Source of the DNA: Eudorina sp. 2006-703-Eu-15
Lineage: Eukaryota; Chlorophyta; Chlorophyceae; Chlamydomonadales; Volvocaceae
Direction: 5' to 3'
Assembly (NCBI GenBank): GCA_003117195.1
Contig: BDSI01000103.1
Coordinates: 361,505 to 425,504 of the forward strand
DNA length: 64,000 nt
A program made the position numbers and the translations under genes. Numbering within the stretch: position 1 is the stretch's first letter; every line of letters begins with the position of its first letter. Below are positions 13,201-24,033 of this stretch, one piece after another. Under the pieces are notes generated by a model. The model was not told the DNA's origin, made no database searches, and worked only from the letters and a program-made list of their open reading frames with translations.

Positions 13201-13275
13201 AAGCTGTGAGGCGAAGCGGCTGCTTTGCTCAGGCTTGGGAGGATCCTTCGGTGTCCTTCCGCAGCTGTCTGTCTA

Positions 13276-13313
<38 letters not shown>

Positions 13314-16300
13314 CTGCTTGCCGTTTCCCCACCGACCAGCGCGTACCGGGTGGTTCCGGAGGCAGCCGGGTGCCCCTGCACGGCACTGCGCCTGCCAGGC
13401 CGCAGGTCACGACGCCCCCGCTACTTTTCATCGCGCCCCCAGGACCTGGCCGCTTGGCATCGGACCGGCGTCACCACACGACCCCGAGGCCACGAAACCT
13501 CCTCTTCCTCCTCCTCCTCCGCCGCCGCCCGGGGCCTCCACGGCGGCACCACCACCACCACCACCACAACCCAGACCAGCACCGGCGCAGGCGGCAGCAA
13601 GGGTAGGCAGGCGCCCGCCTGGTTTGGCGGGCCCTCGAAGACCCATGGGTCGGCGGCCGCCGGTGACGAGCTGGGCCGGGGCCGCACAGCAGCCGCCATG
13701 GCAACAGCAGCAGCAGCAGCAGCAGCTGCGGAGGGCTCCTCGGGCTGTTCTGGAGGTGGTCTGTTGGGGCTGCTGCTGTCCTTGGCGCCCCTCAAGGTCC
13801 ACCTGCAGCGGCTGGCGGATGTGTGTATGTGCGTTCCGGATCCCGCCTGGATCCCGCCGCACACCGCGGCGGCGGCGGCAGCGGCAGCGCGCGGCCAGCG
13901 GGGGGCCTCGCGGCGGGAGGACGCGGGCGCGGCGCTGCCGCCGCCGCGCACGCCGCCGCCGCTGGCGCCGTCGCTGTGGCAGGTGTACGGCTTCCCGCAG
14001 GGCCCGGAGCTGCTGGATCGACTGTACGGCGCCCTCCTGCGGGTGAGGAGTACGGCGGCGCCAGCCGTTTACTCGTGCTTCGGGCCGCGAATGACGGTGT
14101 GCGGGCGCGCCCAAGCTAGTGCAGCTCCTCCTGTGAGCTGAAATTCGACATTCCTAGGCCAAGGCTTCACCCGAAGCCTCTCAGCCGGGCTCTGCATGAT
14201 GCCGAGCGATGCCGATGGTGGGTCTTTGCCCAGCAGCACTCGGCACTGATTGTATCGACGCCATCCCTAATTCGCTCCCCTTCTCCCTCCACAGACAGAC
14301 CACGCCAAGACACCCCTGTTGCGCCTGCTCTTCGTTGCTGCTTCCGCGCCGTACGTACGGAGAGTGCGCGCGTGGATGTACGACCCGCTCGCGGGCGGCA
14401 TGGCCAGTAACGACGGCGGTGGGGCCGCCGCAGCTGCCGCGCCTCCCGCGGCGCCGACCTTCTCGGCGCCGCTGCAGCGGCAGCTGACCGCCGCAGGGCT
14501 GCAGATGCGGCTGCTGGAGGAGCTGTCGGAGGAGCTGGGGGGCATTGCGGAGAGGTTTCGGAGGATGGCGGCCGTGGAGGTGAGCGGCGGCGGGCGGGGG
14601 AGCCCGGGCTGCCCCGACTCTGGCTCGCGAGCGTCACGGGCTGGACCGCAGTGGTTGGAGGACAGCAAGGAGGGAGCCTTCCGTTGCCCCAAGCCTACTT
14701 ACCTGCTGCGGTGTTTCGCTCCATGTCGGCGACCTGCTTTGGACCGCGGGAGTGTCGGGTTTCGGCGAGGACGAGCGCGAGGACGAGGACGAGGGCCAGG
14801 GAGGGTAAAGCCACCCCCCCTGTTGGCAACCACCGGTCGGCCCCATTGCCGCTTGACCACCCACTCCCACTCCCATTTTCACATCCACGCCCACTCGGGG
14901 TGGTACGTGGAACGAGGCGACCCCAGAGTCCGCCACGCCGCCTGTGCCCCGGTGGGCCTCACCTCGGGCTCCCATTTGGGGGCGGTGGGGTGGGGGGAAT
15001 ATGTCGCACCCGAAACCTCAGCAGCGCCCCACCGCACCGGCCCTAACGCCCCCACGGCCCCGCTGCTGCACTGCGCCCTGTATCCCGGGTGGTGCCGCTA
15101 CTGCCATGACATGACAGGCGGAGGAGGCCCGCCTTATCACGCGGCAATACGACGAGGCACTCGCGCCGCCGGCGACCGCCGCGGCTGCGGCCGCGGGAAG
15201 GGGCGGCACCGGCGGCGGCAACGGCGCCGGGCCCCCGGACTCGTTCCTGCTGCCTGGCCTGGTCCCCGGCGGCTGTGCACCCGCCTGCCCTGCCACTGGA
15301 GCTGGACGCTGCGCTGGCGGCGGTGTGGCCGGCGGGGGCACTGCGGGCGGCAGCGGTCCAGGGATGGGGGCGGAGGGCGACGAGTTCAGCTACCCGCTGG
15401 TGTTCGGACTAGAGGCGCTGCAGCAGGTGAATGTGGGTGGGTGGGTGGGTGGGGGGTGGGTGGGTGGTATGTGCGTGTTGTGGATGTATGTGGGTGTTGG
15501 GGCCCGCCAGGTAACGACCGACCCGGGGGCGGCAGCTGAGGAAGGCCCTCTCGTGAGGTGGCCTACCTACCTACCTACCTACCTACCTACCTACCTACCT
15601 ACCTACCTACCTACCTACCTACCTACCTACCTACCTACCTACCTACCTACCTACCTACCTACCTACCTACCTACCTACCTACCTACCTACCTACCTACCT
15701 GCCTACCTACCTACCTACCTACCTACCTACCTACCTACCTACCTACCTACCTACCTACCTGCCTACCCTCCTTCCCACAACGGATGAGGCCTCGTAAACC
15801 CTCCCCCCGGATGTGGTATTGGGATGGGGTTGGGGGAATGTGCTCCTCGCCCCTCCTCACCCCGCCCCGGCGCCCCCGCCACCCCGCAGCTCACGGAGGC
15901 AGCCTCCGCCGCGGCGGCCGCTCGGGACTCGGAGCTGTCCAGTCTACTGGCGCTGCTGGAGCGCCGCCGGCGGGCGGCCGCGGAGGCGGCGGACCAGCGG
16001 GTGCTGGCGGCGGCTCAGGCCTCCCTGGCGGCGGCCGAGGAGGTGCGGGCCGCCAAGGCCGCGGCCGGGCAGGAGCGCCGACTGGCCAGGTCGCGGCTGC
16101 TGGCGGAGCAGCGGGCGGCCCTGGACGAGCGGGCGGCGAGGTGCGTGTGTGCGTCTGTGTGTGGGTCTGTGTGTAGCCGGAAGGTGGTTGGAGCTGGGAC
16201 CGGGAGGAGATAGGTCCGGTGGGGGCTAGACGGGGCTGGCTGCCACATGAGAGGGGCCCTCTGCCCCGCGAGGGGGGCCGCGGGGTTCGTGAGGGGCGAG

Positions 16301-19300
16301 GTGCACTCCCCTGCGACCGTGTCTGCCTCTGTGTGTGTGTATCGCTCCATCAGGTCCCGCTCAGAGCGGGAGCGCCGCATCGCGGAGGAGCAGGCCCTCG
16401 CGGCGGAGGCCGTCCTGCGCGAGCACAACGAGGCGGCGGCGGCGCTGGCGACGGAGCTGGCCCGGCTGCGAGCATCGTACGGCGGTGCGTCGTACAGCGA
16501 GGCAGGAGCGGCCGGCGGCAGCGGCAGCGCGGTGGCGGCAGCTGCGCGGCTGCTTCCGCTGGCCGACGAGCGCGCGATGGAGGCGGCGCTGCGGCTCCGG
16601 CGGTGTGAGTGGCGCGAGGCGCGCATGGCGCTAGCGGCCCGACGGCGGCTGCTGTGGCAGGTGCGGTGTCTGCTGTGGCGCAAGCGCTTGCGGCTGAGGA
16701 CTGGGTCACGGACTACTGGGTCACGGACTGGGTCACGAACTGGGTCACGGACTGGGTCACGAACTGGGTCACGGACTGGGTCACGAACTGGGTCACGAAC
16801 TGGGTCACGAACTGGGTCACGAACTGGGTCACGAACTGGGTCACGAACTGGGTCACGAACTGGGTCACGGACTGGGTCACGGACTGGGTCACGGACTGGG
16901 TCACGGACTGGGTCACGAACTGGGTCACGGACTGGGTCACGAACTGGGTCACGAACTGGGTCACGGACTGGGTCACGAACTGGGTCACGAACTGGGTCAC
17001 GGACTGGGTCACGGACTGGGTCACGAACTGGGTCACGGACTGGGTCACGAACTGGGTCACGGACTGGGTCACGGACTTCTGGGTCACGAACTGGGTCACG
17101 AACTGGGTCACGGACTGGGTCACGGACTGGGTCACGAACTGGGTCACGGACTGGGTCACGAACTGGGTCACGGACTGGGTCACGGACTGGGTCACGGACT
17201 GGGTCACGAACTGGGTCACGAACTGGGTCACGGACTGGGTCACGGACTGGGTCACGAACTGGGTCACGAACTGGGTCACGAACTGGGTCACGGACTGGGT
17301 CACGGACTGGGTCACGAACTGGGTCACGGACTGGGTCACGAACTGGGTCACGAACTGGGTCACGGACTGGGTCACGAACTGGGTCACGGACTGGGTCACG
17401 GACTGGGTCACGGACTGGGTCACGGACTGGGTCACGGACTGGGTCACGGACTGGGTCACGGACTGGGTCACGGACTGGGTCACGGACTGGGTTACGGACT
17501 TCTGGGTCACGGACTGGGTCACGGACTGGGTCACGAACTGGGTCACGGACTGGGTCACGGACTGGGTCACGAACTGGGTCACGAACTGGGTCACGAACTG
17601 GGTCACGGACTGGGTCACGGACTTCTGGGTCACGAACTGGGTCACGAACTGGGTCACGGACTGGGTCACGGACTGGGTCACGAACTGGGTCACGAACTGG
17701 GTCACGAACTGGGTCACGGACTGGGTCACGGACTGGGTCACGAACTGGGTCACGGACTGGGTCACGAACTGGGTCACGAACTGGGTCACGGACTGGGTCA
17801 CGAACTGGGTCACGGACTGGGTCACGGACTGGGTCACGGACTGGGTCACGGACTGGGTAGGCTGGGTCACGGACTGGGTCACGGACTGGGTCACGGACTG
17901 GGTCACGGACTGGGTCACGGACTGGGTTACGGACTGGGTCACGGACTGGGTTACGCACTCCCTTGCCGCCCCCTTGGGGCCCATCGGACTCTGATGGGCG
18001 CTTGCTGTGTTCCGGCCCCTGCATCCCCGCCATGCAAGCGCAGGCGCATCTCCTCCGTGTCTCACCCCTTGGGATGTGGGCACGTGTCGAGCGCCGCGCA
18101 CCCTTCCTCTACCTCTTACCGCTTACCTCCTATCTCTACCGCACCGACAGGGCATCGAGGCCGAGGAGCTGGCGCAGCTCCGGCAGCTGGTGGCTGCAGC
18201 CCGCGCCGGGCAGCCGCCCGCGCTGACAGCAACGGCAGCACCGTCAGCGAGGGAAACCAGCGCCGCACCGCCGCCGCCGTCACTGGCGCGCGTGGCGACG
18301 GCGGAGGTCGCCGGGGGGGCTGGCGGCGAGCCGCAACCGCCCGGACCCGACCTGACCGGCCCGCCGCCGCTGCAGCTGCAGCTGCCGTCCAGCCCGCGGC
18401 CCGGCGCAGACGAGCTGCTTGCCGTTCGTTCCTCGCCGACGCGGACGCCGCGACAGGGCGGTGCGCCGTCGCCGTCGCCCTCCGGCCGCTCCCTGCGCAT
18501 CCAGACCTCGGGCCTGTCCCCGGGACAGGGCGGCGAGGCGCCCGGGCTGCCCGGGTCGCCGCGGCCCATCACCCCGAGGTCCAGCGGCCGCGGGAGTCCG
18601 GTGCTGGTTGCGCACGTCAGTCGGCCCCGCAGGGCCACCTACCACGACGCGGGACCTCCCGTGGAGCCGCTCTCGCCCCTCAGGGCTGCAGCCGACGGGA
18701 TCGGCGGCGGTGGAGGGGGGGCCGCGGCGGCGGTGGCCGGGGGTTCGGCGACGGCAGAGCCGCCGCCGCCGCCGGCGACAGCGTCGCTGCGCACGCGCGC
18801 CAGTGACGGCGGCGGCCCGGCGCCGCGCACGCCGCACCGGGGCATCGCCGTCGGCCACCGACCCGTGGGTCACCACTCCGGCGCGAAACGCAGGCTGTCC
18901 ATCACCGGCAGCGGGGCCTTTGGGATGATGGCTGCGATGTCGCCCTCCGTTTCCGTACCCGAGTCCTGGGGCGCGGGGCTTGAATCGCTGCCGAGTGACC
19001 CGTGGGTCCGTGCAGGTGGTCCTGGTGGCGGCGGCTTCCTCCGGCCGCCCTCACCCGGCCTTGCACTGCAGGCGGCGGGTGCCCCTCCCCCGCCACGCGG
19101 CTACATGCCGTCCTCCAGAGGCATTGGGACGCGCAGTGCCGCGGGCCGCGGCGGCGCTGGGGCCGGCCTGCTGCTGCAGCTGCAGAGCCGCCACTCGCGG
19201 CGGCGGTGGACTCTTCTGCCCAACGCTGCCTCCGCCGCAATGGAACTCAGCGCCGGGGGCCCTGGGGCCCTGGCGGCGCAGTTTCTCTCGCAGCCACAGC

Positions 19301-22300
19301 CGCAGCCGCAGCCGGCCTGGGCCCCCGGTGCGGAGGACGCGGGTGAGGGGCTCCTGCGGGGCCAGCCGGCGGAGGGGCTGGGGAGCGGGTACGGCACGGC
19401 GGAGGCGGCGAGCGAAGCAGCGGGGGGTGGCGGCGCGAGCGCGCATCATCACGTCTTGCAGCACCATGCGGCGGTTGCGGCGCAGCAGCCGCTGACGTCC
19501 ACCGACGCAGAGGCGGTGGCGTTGTGGGCGGCTGCCTGGCCAGCTGCGGCGCCTTACGAGCTGAGGACCTTGCCGGCCGATGGGCCTTCGGGGCGCCTAC
19601 AGCTGCAGCAGCAGCAGCAGCAGCAGCCTCGGCAGCGGGCGCTTTGGAAGGTGCAGCAGTCAGCGGAGGCGGCCCCGGGCCCTATGTACGACAGGACGAG
19701 CATCGTCGGCGTGATGCCCGCAGCCTCTGCCCTTGCCGCGCCCTACACGTACCCGGCACCGGGGGCACCGGGGGTGTCGGAGCTGCAGCCGGGCCCGGGG
19801 CGTCAGCTGCAGCGGCTGGCGCTGTCCTCGGGGCACCCCTCGGTGACAGCAGAGCACGACAGCCCCGTCAAGGCGCTGCTCCGGTCGTACCTTGCCGACC
19901 CACGGGTCGCGGCACGCGTCCGGTCGGCTGCCTACTCGCCCCCTCACCGCGGGCCCGAGCTCGTTCGCCACCAAATGTTGCAGGTCGAAGGCGGGCGCGA
20001 CGCGGCCGCCCCTCACATGCCGCCCGACAGCATGCTCCCCTCGGGAGCAGATACGGGTCGCAATGTGCTCTTGGGGGGCGGCGGGGGCGGCGGCAGCGGC
20101 CGAGAAAGAAGCCGCCAGGCGATTTTGTCGGAGGACCTGGCGTATGCGCCCGTCGGGGTTGCCGTACAAACCTGCCTGTTCGGCACCGTACTGGCGCAGT
20201 ACCGCCTCACGACGCGCGCGGTGTGGCACGTGCTCGTCCACGAGTACCGTCTGGTGCAGTACTGCGAGGCGCTCAGGTGGGGTCACCCCACCGGGGGGGA
20301 TGGGGGCCCAGAGGGGGGCGCACCCGGGCGACCTGGCGGCCTGATGACGACATTGGGCGTGATGACGTCATAGCGGCAACGTAGGAGGATTGGGGGGACT
20401 AGGGGGCCCGGGGCCCGCGGCCGTTGGGGTGGTGGCGGTGCGAGGGTCAAAGGAGCCACATCCCATATGCCACATCTCACATCCCCGCTCTCCGAACTGA
20501 GCGGGGCTGCGATGTGGGATGCCCTGCCATGGAGGTGGGACCGCAGGCTGCACCCCTCGGACCGGGGCTCACCAACCCCGACGCAACCGACCTGACCTGC
20601 CGGCCTCCATCCCTCATTGGCCGCACCCGCACCCGCAGGCGGTTCTTCTTCTGCGAGGCGGGCGACGTGGCGGGCGCCCTGGCGGACTCGCTGACGCGGC
20701 GCGTGGAGGCCCGGCCGCACATGCCGCCCTCCACCGCCGAGCTGCGTGCCATGCTGGAGGAGGCGCTGGCGGGATGCAGTCTGGTGGGGACGGGCAGGGG
20801 CGGGCAGCCCGCCAGGGGCGTGCAGGCGCAGCGCAGCTTCCGCGGCGTCGCTTCCGCCGCCGCTGCTGGCGAGGGCGAGCGCGGTGGCGGAGGCGGTGGC
20901 GGAGGCGGTGGCGGAGGCGGTGGCGGAGGTGCAGGTGGAGGTGGGGGCGCGCCAGCTGCCATGACGGGCGGCAACACGGCGCCAGGCGGTCGGGGCGGGC
21001 GGGGAGGCGATGAGGCGCGGACGGTGGTGCAGGGTCTGCACGTGCGGTGTGTGCCCCGCCGGATGCTGGGCACCGGGAGCTACTTCGCGTCGGACGTGAT
21101 GCTGGTGACGTGCAAGGTGGGTGGGTGGGTGGGTGGGGTCAGGGGCGGGTGGGCGGTCGCGACGTCGCTCGAGAATCGGTCGATCAAGGACCTCGTGCCC
21201 TGGAGACCCTGTAAGCCGTCGCCTGGCAGTGGATGGACCCGGGCGACCCAATCGCCCTCTGGGCTCCTTGTCGCCCTCTGGGACTGGAGGGGGACGGCGG
21301 GAGCGGTGAGGACGGGGCGGGCAGGTGAGCCCACCCGGGGGCACGGGGCAGCTGCACCATCCACCGCAGCCATGCACCCGGGTAGAGCGGTAGACGTCCG
21401 CCCTCCACCGCGGCCTCACCCGCCGTTTCCTCCTCCTCCTGGGCTGGGTCCTCCTCCTCCGGGTCCCCGTCCGAGCCTACCTACCTACCTACCTACCCCC
21501 ACCTACCTACCTACCTACCTACCTACCTACCTACCTACCTACCTACCTACCTACCTACCTACCTACCTACCTACCTACCTACCTACCTACCTACCTACCT
21601 ACCTACCTGCATGCGCGCACTACTCCACCGGGCCCCATCAGACACGCCGATGGTGCTGCGCTGCGCCCTGAGGGGGTTACCGCCTCCATGTCCCTGGTGC
21701 CGTCCGGCCTCGGCCTCGGCCTCAGCCTCAGCCTCAGCCGGGGGTCCACACGTCCCGTAGATACCGCCTTGAGGGCGCCAGCCCAGCCCCCCTCCCGCCC
21801 CGAGCCCCCCTCCCGCCCCTCCTGGCTGCCCCAGGTCCCCCGGCCCCTGGACGCCGTCATCACGCCCGACTGCATGCGGGACTACGCGGACGTGTTCAGT
21901 CTGCTGCTCCGGGTGCGCTGCGCCGCATCCGCCCTGGCCACCTGCTGGGCCCGGCTCAACGCCGCCACCAGCCCCCTGGTCGCGAGGGAGCTGAAGGGCC
22001 GAGCGACACGGGAGCGCAGCAGCCGCGGTGGCGGTCACGGTGGCGGAGGTGGAGGTGGCCGCGCTGTCGCTGACGGCAGCGGCCAAGGCGTTGGTCGGGG
22101 TCAGGGAGGGATGCACCCGCTGTGGCAGAAGCGGCTGTCGGTGGCGCGGCTGTGGCTGCAGGCGGCGTCCCAAGTGGTGGCGTTGCTGCGACAGCACCTG
22201 CATGTGAGGGAAGGAGGGAGGGAGGGAGGGAGGGAGGGAGGGATTAGAGGGCTCGCCCGGGGAGGGTCCAGGTCGGCCAACCTCATCGCCGTCTGCCACC

Positions 22301-24033
22301 TAGACGACGGAAGGGGCCGTCCCATTCATCAAACTTGGCAATTTCAGTCCCGGTTTGTTGGTGAGGGGTGGGTGGGTGTCGCTGGCGAGGTCCATATGTA
22401 CATGTCGAGGTGCAAGCGAAAGCAGGAGGGGCCCGGAAGGGGGTGTACTGCTCGGGGGTTGGCCGGCGGAGGTCAGCCGGGTAGTCCGGGTTGAGGTGGA
22501 GTCGCGCAGCGAGCACACCGGGGCCCTCTTCCGAAACACATTACAAGAAGCGCACACGTCCACTCCTTCCTTGCTCATTGACCGCTTCTCGACTAGCTCA
22601 GAGAACGTGCTGGTCGGACATTGATCTCCCTAGCCCTAGAGGGGAGCAGCACCGCAGCTTGGTTCCTCTGCAGGCCGGCAATTCATCTCTCCGCTCATGA
22701 GGATGTGGCCCCTCCAACCTCACCCGCCCACCCCGGGGCCCCGCAGGTGGAGCTGCAGGGTTGCTGCTGGGGAGACCTCGCGCGGGCTCTGGCGGGTCCG
22801 ACGCCGCAGGACCTGGTGCAGATGCGGGAGGTCCACCTCAGGTACGGTACGGCGTCTCCACGGGCGTCTCCACGGGCCGCGTCTGGTATATAGCGTTGGT
22901 TTCATGGTGGGTGGGTGCGACGGATGCCGGAGGGAGCTACATGTAGTACGGCACGGTAAGGCCGGCACAGCATGTCAGCAACCATACCAGAGCAGTTGAG
23001 GGCAAATACCGTTGTTGATGACGGTATCCTTTGTGACGGTGTTCTCGGTGGCCCAAGGCCGCACCACAAGAGAGCTGCTGATCCTGGTTCGACGGTGCTT
23101 ACAATCCCCCGACTTGTGGGTATTCCTCACCCCAACCCTCGCCCCAGCCCAGCCCAGCCGCCTGTGCTCGCCCGGTCGGTTTCCCTGATCTGATGGATCT
23201 GATTTGATTTGATCTGATTAAATGTGATCTGATTTGATCTGGGTCCTCCGGTCGCTGTGCGGTGTTACGATGCCTTGTCACGCCCGTCTCCCTTACCCGG
23301 ACGTGTGTCACATGTCACATCCTGCCGCAGATACCTGGCGTGTGCTCGGGAGGTCTGCATGCTGCCGCCCCGCCGCCACCTGGAGCGGAGCGGCCGCGAC
23401 GACGCGGCCCACCAGCCGCCGGCTGCCAGCGCCTGCGCCGCACCGACCACCCTCTCCACAGCCACCCTAACCATGCGGCCACAACAACAACAGCACCCCC
23501 AGCAGCAGCAGCCGCCCTCGCAGCCCTCGCAGCAGCATCCCCAGCAGCAGCAGCAGCAGGACCAGCAGCCCGGAGTGGCGCTGATGGAGGTGCTGCAGTG
23601 CGCAGCAGCCATGGCCACCGTGCTCCGGCGCGCACTGACCGCGCTGGAGCTCCGCGCCAGCGCATCTGATGGCGCGCTCCTGGCGGCACCGCGCCAGCCG
23701 ACCGTGTCGCCTGTGCTGTCGGCCATCAGCCGGGCCGCGCAGGCGGCACCCGGCGGCGCCGCTGGAAGGCGGGTCGGTGACCCGCGGGTCGGCAGCGATG
23801 CGGTGGGCGACGGATGGGGCGATGCGGAGCTGGATGATGACCTGTGGGCCCACGTGGTGGTGTGCCAGACGCGGTTGGGCCAGGCGCTGGGGGCGCTGCA
23901 TGGGGCGCTGCAGCGACTGGGGAGCTCTCAGGAGGGCGAGCTGCCGCTGCTGGGGGAGATGGCGGCGCTGCTGGCGTGCGACCCTTGCAGGGGGTTCATT
24001 GAGGCAGCGGGCGGCGGCCGATGGCGGGGCTAG
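10240..24033 (+). CDS. TUBGCP6: Gamma-tubulin complex component 6 (GCP6)
   Basis: Structural subunit of the gamma-tubulin ring complex, which nucleates microtubules at basal bodies and spindle poles. Exons: 10240-10380 (end uncertain; 10356 also fits), 10685-10779, 10949-12631, 12931-13129, 13443-14042, 14295-14579, 15118-15426, 15890-16140, 16354-16660, 18151-20276, 20639-21116, 21835-22203, 22747-22841, 23331-24033. All joins keep phase; about 2545 aa. The N-terminal grip domain runs from about residue 585 ([65 protein letters not shown]). A long insert at about 1000-1950 holds an Ala/Arg/Glu coiled coil and low-complexity sequence. The C-terminal grip domain starts at about 1960 (LALRRFFFC-type junction, [47 protein letters not shown]). 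The large insert between the grip domains points to GCP6 rather than GCP5 or GCP2-4. The first exon is the least certain; an ATG at 10102 in the same frame is an alternative start. Confidence 0.85.
13262..13313. repeat. (CTGT)n microsatellite
   Basis: About a dozen CTGT units in GCP6 intron 13130-13442. Confidence 0.9.
15561..15766. repeat. (ACCT)n microsatellite, about 50 copies
   Basis: Tetranucleotide array in GCP6 intron 15427-15889, interrupted by two GCCT variants. The same intron opens with a GGGT-rich tract at about 15435-15470. Confidence 0.95.
16709..17955. repeat. 12-bp minisatellite TGGGTCACG(G/A)AC, about 104 copies
   Basis: Occupies most of GCP6 intron 16661-18150, between exon ends LLWQ and [10 protein letters not shown]. 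Units differ mainly at one position (CGGAC or CGAAC), giving a binary string of variants. A few units have an extra TTC (near 17075, 17498 and 17621), and there is one 8-base irregular unit near 17857. A run of about 19 units from about 17209 recurs in the same order about 426 bp downstream. Because the unit is a multiple of three without stops, several frames stay open through it; these are not genes. Confidence 0.95.
21477..21609. repeat. (ACCT)n microsatellite, about 31 copies
   Basis: Array in GCP6 intron 21117-21834, which begins directly with a GGGT tract at its 5' splice site, as in intron 15427-15889. Confidence 0.95.
22207..22243. repeat. (GGGA)n tract at a 5' splice site
   Basis: Purine-rich GGGA repeat that starts immediately after the donor of GCP6 intron 22204-22746. 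Confidence 0.85.
23183..23240. repeat. GATCTGATTT tandem repeat
   Basis: Short array of imperfect GATCTGATTT / GATTT units in the last GCP6 intron, 22842-23330. Confidence 0.8.

Noticed and set aside
16015..18101. Very long open frames on both strands (repeated Arg-Thr-Gly-Ser, Trp-Val-Thr-Asp, Val-Arg-Asp-Pro)
   Set aside because: They are produced by the stop-free 12-bp minisatellite inside GCP6 intron 16661-18150; the flanking exons join in phase across it.
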